64,000 bases of DNA. It comes from Latrodectus hesperus. Lineage: Eukaryota; Arthropoda; Arachnida; Araneae; Theridiidae. The notes under the pieces are model-generated. The model saw nothing but the letters and a program-made list of their open reading frames with translations. It did no database searches and was not told where the DNA came from. Both the position numbers and the translations under genes were made by a program. Shown piece by piece: positions 1-64,000 of the stretch (positions within the stretch are counted from its first letter, which is position 1; each line of letters opens with the position of its first letter). The DNA is taken from positions 74,877,109 through 74,941,108 of the forward strand of contig CM075853.1 of NCBI GenBank assembly GCA_037975125.1. The letters are read 5' to 3'.

Positions 1-1005
1 ATATGCTTGTAGGGAAATTATTTGGTCTCGTGAAGATATATTGAGAGAAGAATTCACATAACAATTCTTGGTATTTTTTTATTCTGTGTGATATAATTTT
101 TCGAGTGACTAAACTACATGTTCGGTTGCCGTGTCTAAGGGGAATAGAATAAGAGCTTTAAGATTCTCAATTCTTCATTTTCTTTTAATAAAACTTTGTT
201 GTCTTCATTACGTATGTGATCAAGCCATTGTTTTTCATTTGCATATTTTTAAACTTGATGTGAAATACAGAATTTGCTATTTTCGAACTATTGCGCAGTA
301 TTTTAACCAAATTCTTTTTGCAAATCTAAAAACCAAGAAACAATTTATTCCTACGTATAGATTTATTAAAGATAAAATACTGTATAAATGTAATTTTTAA
401 AGGATGATACCTCATATGGAAGGTCGGTACAAGTTTATTATGAGTTTGCAGCGAAAAATAAATAGGAAATATTTCGTAGTCTCACACGGGAATTGTCTTT
501 TCGATCTTTTTTAGTTTTTTTAAATGTAAAACAAATTAATTGGATAAGAGCACTTAATAAATTTCACAAGCTAAGAACGCTAAAAGAGAACAATGCAGCT
601 GTTATCACTTTGAATAGTAATAAATTTTTTGCAACATTACATATTGTTAAATGCAAATTGAAAGCTTCTGGGTTGTTATTAACGAAGGTGAATTTAAACT
701 TCTGTAAAATAGTTTTTTTTCTGTGATATTTATGAATTTAAAATTAAATATACATTGAAAAGCAAAAAATCTTTGAGTTTTGTTCGTGATAAATGATATA
801 TTTATAATAAAGCAAAGTTTAAAATATTACTAATTCAACAAAAGTTTAACGATCCTTTCAATGGGAAAGCAGTTAAAGTAGAATTACCAAATACATATTC
901 GAAACTCTTTTAAAACAGTATATTGTATTGTATTATATAATATATTAACAATTGTATTATATTGTATTGCATTATATTATATTATATGTTAGTGTGGGTA
1001 CTTAC
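1..1005 (-). other. Dscam intron after FNIII-2 first exon (partial)
   Basis: AT-rich sequence continuing beyond the left edge. It holds the ATTGT/ATTAT simple repeat at 921-987. Short open frames at 131-400 and 493-726 are composed of AT-rich, low-information codons and show no domain. I see nothing else here. Confidence 0.7.
921..987. repeat. Imperfect TATTG/TATAT pentamer repeat
   Basis: Repeated TATTG, TATTA and ATTATAT words with an interruption near 940-955. It lies 18 bases past the donor of the FNIII-2 exon on the minus strand. Confidence 0.75.
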
Positions 1006-57343
<56,338 letters not shown>

Positions 57344-59695
57344 CTAAAAAAAAAAACAAAAATAATCAATTAAAAGAAAAATAAAACGATAGAGAACTTT
57401 TTTAAGTACTTCAAGTAGGGAATAAAAATGTTAAGATTGTAACAGAAACTTCATGTTATTGATCGGAACATAAAAGTTATCATTGAGTTTGAATGACTGA
57501 AATGGAAAATATTTCTTTTTATACACATGTGAAGATAATAAATAATTTAGGAATTTCTACACAATTTTCAGGATTACAATATTTAATTCTATTCAGGAGG
57601 CTATATATCACATTGCAGGTATGCAACAGAGAGTGTAATATGTAAAATATTGTTTAAAATTACTTGACTTAAGCTAAAATTAAAAATACATCATTTTAAT
57701 ATTAAAGCATTATTTTAGTACATTCGACTTTATTGTTTTTCATACTTACGGTTTATTTTTATTTCTGAGTTTGTTTAAAATTCTAAATAATTAAGTGTAC
57801 TAGAAAGCCATTTTTTGACAAATTTCATCCGAAAGTTTTATAATGAAATTTTAACAAAGTTTAATGTCTTTACTTTTTGCAAAACATGGAACAGCACAAG
57901 CCAGCATAAGAATAGTTATGAAGAACAAATATTCTCTGTGAAAAATGTTTTTTTCCCGTAACTGTCCTTGTTGGGTTTCTACTGCTATATATAACAACTG
58001 TGTAACACATCTAGAACATTTTGTCTCCTATTAATGACGAAAAATTCCTTTCCTACATTCTAAGACATTTTATACATTAATTTTTCAAATAATTACAAAT
58101 TTCTATGCTTAATTTTAACTTAAGAGCAGGATATCGGTAAGAAAAGAAATTTTTCTTGAACTTGAAAAGTTTTCTTCAACAAAGATTCATTCTTAAAATA
58201 AAAAATTACATTTTATTCGCTTACTTATCACTATGATTTTATATTTACGGGAGACCATTTCAATTAGACCCAAATCTTCTTTTTGAAATTTCTATCCAAC
58301 CTTATTAATACAGTTGTGAAAGAATGATGTATGTGTTCTCAAAATCTTTAAATTTTTTGCTCTTAAATATACATTTTTTATTTTGGAATACAGGTTTCTT
58401 GGTGTTATTTTTCATACTGTTGAGTATTTATGCAACATATTTATGCAGCTCGCTGTCATATATCCTTGTCAAGCTTTCTGAACAGGTTTTTTTCACATTT
58501 TACAAAAGAGTATATATTCTCTTAAAATCTTGAAAGTATTTTATACTCATTCAAAATCAATGGCCTCTACTCTTAAAAGAATTGAGGGATCATCGATCAA
58601 AAGATTTGAAAGAAAGTACAAAATATAAGCTGATTTTGATAAATAAAATTTTCTAAAACTATGAATTACCAATGAGTAGATTCGAATTCCGTTTTTACTA
58701 ATTGATTTTTTAAAAAAGAAATATTTTACATGCTTATGGGATAATAATAAATATAAATAAGATAAATTAATTTAATGTAAATATATTAAATATAATGTAA
58801 ATACAGATTATTTTTATGAGATATTTAAATGTACTATTTTGTTTACATAGGATTTAAGTCTATTATACGAATTAGTTACCATAAAACATTGATTTTTTTC
58901 TTTTTGAAACCAAATTGTAGTTGATTTTAAAATGTGGCATGGAATAATATCATGGTAAAATTTGTAATTAAACCGTTCTAAAAGTGAATTGAAAGGCTTA
59001 CAATGTTGTTATGGCAGCGGTTGATAACAACTGAGTATATTTTTGAGGGAACTTGTTGCAGTTCACATTCTAAAAGATATGCGAAAACTTTCCACACAAT
59101 CGGAAAATTATTATTGTTAATATTTTTAATGACAATTTTCTAAATGAAATTCTGGTACTCTTCCATTACAGCCTTGAACGATAATCGACGTTAAGAGAAA
59201 GAAAAAAAATCGTAAATTACTGACGTAAAAATTATATTTGCAACATGTATAAATGCTTAAAATGGTTATGGATTAATTTTTTAGAAACTGCTAAAAATAA
59301 TATAAACTTTTTATGTAAATTTTATAAATAAAATAATTATCTCGTATTGTGGTAAAATTTATTTAAGCATCAATGTTTATTTCTAGTGGAAACTGCTTAA
59401 CAATTTCATCGATCATCGATTGAGTACGAATAATGTAACAGTACTTCTTTTCAACGAAAAATAGTAAAATTTTACTGTATTTAGCTGTTTTTTCCCTTTG
59501 CGACTTGTAATTGTAATTCTCCTTTTAACTGGCAAAATTATATCTTAATTACATTTTGCACCCACTTGTTTTAGCTTTGTTTAATATTTAGCTAGTTTAG
59601 TTTTGTTTATCACATTTCAATAAATTTTTGCGCAAAAAAATAAGTAATGGGAATGTATATAATTTTAAATAAAATTTTGATTGTCATTAAAATCA

Positions 59696-59983
59696 TCAAA
59701 TCTGTGTTATATTATTTTCGCTTCTCTTTAAGAAACATATTTCTTCAGAATCTTGGTATATATATAATGGTAAAGTACCTAATTTTTTTATTGGTACTTT
59801 ACTATTAATTGGTACTTTACCAATTTTTTCCATGTATTGTCTGAGGTTTATGACCTCCATCGCCAATTTCATTAGGTCTTTCTTATGATGTTTTAACAGT
59901 CTTAAATTTTCTAGAATTTTCAAAAAGCAACATATGAATTGATTTTCAAACAAGCTTGACTTAGGTGAAAATTTTAGTTGCAT
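59696..59983 (-). other. Unassigned 95-codon open frame
   Basis: The middle of this frame (LRLLKHHKKDLMKLAMEVIN) looks like a charged amphipathic helix and the composition is less biased than in the chance frames nearby. A faint similarity to the coiled segment of DUF4806-type repeat proteins crossed my mind, but no diagnostic residue supports it. GGTAAAGTACC at 59769-59779 is the exact reverse complement of GGTACTTTACC at 59811-59821, and both lie inside the frame. It is most likely repeat debris or chance. Confidence 0.25.
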
Positions 59984-61349
59984 AAGGTATTATTTAACAC
60001 TTAACAAGTTCTATATAATTGCAACTGTTAAAAGTTTTCTGTTAATCCCAGCTCATAAATTATTTTTTCTCCAAAATTACATATATTTGTCCTAAAATTC
60101 TCTTTTATTTTAAAGTTTATGAGTAGCAATTTTATAACATTTAAAGTTCTTGTTTCTCAATCTTTTAAAATTTTCTGAACACGTTACTGAAAACAAATTT
60201 TTTCGAACGTTTACTCGGGTAACCAATAACTCTTTACCGCAACATGGTAAATTAAATTGCAAAATAAATGAAATTTGAATTTTATTTATAAAATTTTTGA
60301 ATACATTCCTTTTTAATGCAAAATTATGCTTTGCAATTTTGAAGGTACAATGTTATTTTTGATAACTCCAAATATTTTGATGACAAAAATAAATAATCTA
60401 GTATTTATTTAACACTTGATATCAAATAAAATTTAATATGATTAATTTATAAAAAATCAGTTCTTTACTAAATTACTCCAAAGCAAAAGCTGTATTTATA
60501 AACTTAAAGAAACAGAGCAACAAATTTAAACAAATATTGTTAAAAAATATTCTTTAATTATTTTTATTTGTATGGAATCATTGATAATTTCCGTTAAAAA
60601 TAATAAGTTTAACCAACATAACTTTAAATCTAAATCAATGCTATTTATATTGATTCTTTATATGACAGTTAAATATTTATAATAGATTATCTTGATTTTT
60701 AAGACAGAACATATCAAAATTGTCATAAAAATAAAATTAAAGTTTCCTTTTAACTATAATGACTAGAAAAATATGTTATAATGAACTCTCAAACATAAAA
60801 TTCATAATCAAGAAAAATCATATATCCCACCCAATTCATTCCTTAAATTTATTTAGGGGATTATTTGACTTTATTCATGAATAAAAGTTATCCTTTTTCC
60901 AATTACATAATGAATCACGAAGAAAGTGTGTGAATATCAATTCCTTAATTGTTTCAAAGAAATATTATTTGTTATGATTCAAAGATTTAATATAAGTTTA
61001 ATTTTATTTATTTAAATACTAATTTGCTTTCTTTGCAGTAAGGCTTATTCAATAATCAAGTACAATACAGAAGTAAATTAACGGAAATATTTAATGGGAA
61101 GATTTTGAACTGGATTTTACAACAGAGTAGCTAGAAATTTACTTCATAAATGTGATGATACTTGTGCAAGTCTGTTATTGTTACACTTTAATTCATGAAA
61201 TGTTGTGTAAGGCACTGCTGGCAACCCAAATTGCAACACCAAGAAAGACAAGAAATATCACGACAAAAATTATTTTGTAGATTATTTGTTGACCAAGCAT
61301 CAAATGATTAAATTTATAGACTTGTGAAGTGTGGTTCCTTCCAAAATCA

Positions 61350-62392
61350 TTAGCCAGAGTAGTCACCATTGTTGGAGATCACCACTGCCACATGATTCGG
61401 CATTGATTCAAAGAGACTTTGGATGTGTTTTTTTGGTACAACAGATCAAGCAGCTTTCACGCGGTGCCAAAGTTGAGTTGGTGTGACAGTTGGAGATGTA
61501 ATCTGGGTCAATCGTTGAGCAACCATGAACTACATATTTTCTATCTACTAAAATTCTGGAGAGCAAGCGGTCAATACAGGAAGCAATTCAATCTGGCGAT
61601 TATCGAAGAAGCTTTGGACAATGCGTGTCACGTGCTGTCGTTCATTATCCTGTTGAAATTTGGCTGTGGGCAATCCCTGAAGGTAAAGAAGGACAACTGA
61701 TTCCAATACCTTGGATGTGTAGCGCTGGCTATTTAAAGTATCTGCAATGCGTTTTAGAGGAGTGTGAGAGTGATATTTAATACCACCTAATATAATAATA
61801 CCTGGTGCAGACCAGTGTGGTGGTGCATAACGCAGCTATTCAGCTTCCTCTTTCCACAATATCTCCAGACTCGAATGCGACTATCGTGATGTTGCAGACA
61901 GTAGCATGGCTCATCAGTAAAGACAATTTCATTCCATTCTGCCGTCCACATTCTTCTTTCATCGCACTACCGGTGGCGGAGATGTCTGTGGTTCAGCGTC
62001 AAGGGTAGACGAAGCAATGGATGTCTTGCACACCGACCACTCTGCTATAAACGGTGTCGAATGGTACTCGCGCATACTTTAGATGATGTGTTACAGACTG
62101 AATGTGCATTTCTATGGTTCGTGATACGGCTGAGCGATCCATCATTGCCTGTAATCACAATTTGCCTGTTATCACGTGATGTGATGCACTGAGGTGGATG
62201 AGATCGAACACGCGTTGATCCGTCGTACCCTCCTATATTCGACGATCACATATCCGTATGTCAGTTGTTTGGTTTCGTTCAACACGACTACCGATTTATC
62301 TGAAAGATAATCCACAATCTCAGCAGGCTACAATCTTTCCTCTGTGGATCTGGGATACATGATGAATAATGATCGTTTTTTTTACGAGGCAT
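61350..62392 (-). pseudogene. Tc1-family transposase, broken
   Basis: From ATG at 62392 (MPRKKNDHYSS) to the stop near 61350 the length (about 347 codons) is that of a Tc1 transposase. Visible in order, with frame shifts: an RSHPPQ linker and a TSR segment, RSAVSRTIEMHIQSVTHH, CDERRMWTAEWNEIVFTDE (first catalytic D, where the usual DES is DEP), LQHHDSRIRVWRYCGKRK, FQQDNERQHVTRIVQSFF (second catalytic D), IELLP, SPEF then two stops where SPDLSPIEN is expected (third acidic residue region), and IENM, TQLWHRVKAA, IQSLFESMPNHVAVVISNNG. Multiple stops and shifts make it inactive. It lies antisense to nothing and parallel to Dscam within its intron. Terminal repeats could not be defined; AATTGCAACACCAAGAAAG at about 61229 may be part of one. 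Confidence 0.85.
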
Positions 62393-63561
62393 AATTGATG
62401 GTTTTTCTTTTTTCTTTTTGAAAATCCCAAGAAAAACACAATTGCCGAATTTAAAATCGTTGAAATCGTCAAGCTTAGATAGCGCTTTGAAGTGGAGTCA
62501 CAGTGACGCGTGATGTGCATTTATGTTGGAATTCTGATCATTTACATATCTCACCTTCGCTAATGAATGTTGTGAATTTGATCAAAGTTCAAATAATAGA
62601 TAAATCAAAGTTCGTCAACATAGTTGGTGACATAAGAAATGAATCGCATTGAATGTCACTTAGTATCAATGCTTCAATATTAACTACAAATTTTACGTTG
62701 CTTACAAACTCTGTTTTCCAAAACTTTTTAAGTTAAATTGGATTTTATCAGGACTAATAATTTTTTTTTGCTACGTAAGTGCTTAGGAGTAAATTAGTTT
62801 TAGTACAGCTAATTTAGCTAAAATTAAATTAAAATTATTCTTATAGCGAACTAAGAATGATCGTGATGTCAATAGGAGAAATTAAATAAGATATTTTCAA
62901 AATAAAATTTTAAGCCACTTTATTTACGGGTTACATAAAAAACTTGTATCAAGTATATGTAATTATATAATTCATTTTTAATAGTTGCAATACAACTTGT
63001 CAGATTCTCCAGCATCCAGAAAACAAATATTAAGAGAGCATAATTTAATATATTCATTTCACTACTCCTGTTCTGAAATTTGCATTATATATTGTTACCT
63101 GAATTATACCACAAATTATAATTAAGCAATACGTGCTACATTTAACTGATTAAAAGGAGCAGACACCTGTGATACATTAATACAACTTGCCCAAATTAAA
63201 TGTAATTCATACAAATAATTTACGCTTTCCTAATCACACTTTTGTCACTATATAATTACTTTTAATAAAAATAATATTCATTTTACTTAAATACCAAAAA
63301 GTTTTTTGTCATATTTTTTTTAATTTATGAAATATTTAAATTTGGCATATTTTTTTATAAAAAGTTAAAGTGAATTCCATTATAGCAAATATAATACAAT
63401 ATGAAACATAAGAAAAATGTTTGGATAATATAATGACAGAGCTAAAATATAAGTAAAGATAATAATGTGAAAATCAATATGTTACAAACTATATAACATT
63501 GAAAACAGAAAAGGGAGTTCAGAGAATCTTTGATGAGAAAAATACTTTGCTAATGTTAATT

Positions 63562-63579
63562 TCTCTCTCTCTCTCTCTC
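63562..63579. repeat. Short (TC)n run
   Basis: Nine TC units. Confidence 0.9.
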
Positions 63580-64000
63580 AATATCGTTGCTTCTGCATAG
63601 TTAAATAAATTTTATTCCATCATGAACCTAACTTTCCTCACTTCTGTTATCACATTCTAAACAGGTCTTTAATTCTGAACTATAAAATTTAGAATTTTAT
63701 ACCCTATTTTTGTGAAGAAATTTCTACCTTAAATAAATTTATCTAAATAAGATTAATTAATGATAATTTTTCTAATTCGTAGATAGCAATTATTAATAAA
63801 ACTTAGCTTCATAAAATTAAAATTTAAAATTTCACAAACATCTAAAATTATCTATTATTTGTTCCACACAAAATATGAACAAAAATATAATTTCTATAAG
63901 ATATTTAGAAGAAATATTTAATTTTAAATTATCACATCAGTATCAACATACCTATATGAGAGAAATAATTCCTTTCACGATAATGTCATTTAAAATTTCA

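Larger units (their letters stand above)
57344..64000 (-). other. Dscam intron upstream of Ig5 (partial)
   Basis: 6.7 kb up to the right edge with no Ig4 exon visible. It contains a broken Tc1 transposase (61350-62392), an unassigned open frame with an adjacent inverted repeat (59696-59983) and a TC run (63562-63579). The remainder is plain AT-rich sequence. Confidence 0.75.

Noticed and set aside
131..726. Two small plus-strand frames near the left edge
   Set aside because: AT-driven composition, no domain, and they lie within a Dscam intron.

Overview
This is an animal (eukaryotic) genomic window: very AT-rich DNA (my impression is roughly 70-75% A+T) with short, GC-richer exons that have GT-AG splice sites, long introns, microsatellites, tRNA-derived SINEs and decayed Tc1 transposons. 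The only host gene I can support is part of a Down syndrome cell adhesion molecule (Dscam) gene on the minus strand. Its Ig/FNIII sequence is of arthropod type. The Tc1 copy, the SINEs and one decayed orphan ORF resemble repeats I recall from spider genomes, so I infer an arachnid, probably a spider. That identification is an inference, not a proof.

Dscam runs from high to low coordinates. Ten exons were joined by hand and every split codon closes in frame: Ig5 plus the first half of Ig6 (56927-57343), the second half of Ig6 (43661-43822), Ig7 in one exon (41322-41615), Ig8 in two exons (27223-27342, 24918-25091), Ig9 in two (23603-23750, 20127-20275), FNIII-1 in two (19463-19594, 18466-18633) and the start of FNIII-2 (1006-1076). 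The 1,835 coding bases encode about 611 residues of the extracellular region. Ig1-4 and the signal peptide should lie beyond the right edge or upstream of it. The rest of the FNIII domains, Ig10, the membrane segment and the tail lie beyond the left edge. Because Ig5 and Ig6 are present, this is the long, canonical Dscam and not the shortened chelicerate sDscam type.

The rest is intron. Region by region: 1-1005 is intron; 1077-18465 is a 17.4-kb intron with a decayed Tc1 element and a 28-bp tandem repeat; 18634-27222 has short introns with a 32-bp tandem repeat and two long CA microsatellites; 27343-41321 is a 14-kb intron with three SINE copies and AT/GT microsatellites; 41616-43660 holds a SINE with an internal deletion; 43823-56926 is a 13.1-kb intron with a 144-bp fold-back element, a 200-bp AT microsatellite, a GC-richer island with a perfect CRE palindrome, and a decayed orphan ORF of about 1.5 kb; 57344-64000 is upstream intron with a broken Tc1 transposase.

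The most unusual item is at 56795-56855. It is a decayed partial copy of the 3' end of the Ig5/Ig6 exon lying 124 bp downstream of the original, with a stop codon and a lost splice donor: a trace of local exon duplication in a gene famous for tandem exon arrays. No array of alternative exons was seen for Ig7 or any other domain, although I could not run a similarity search.
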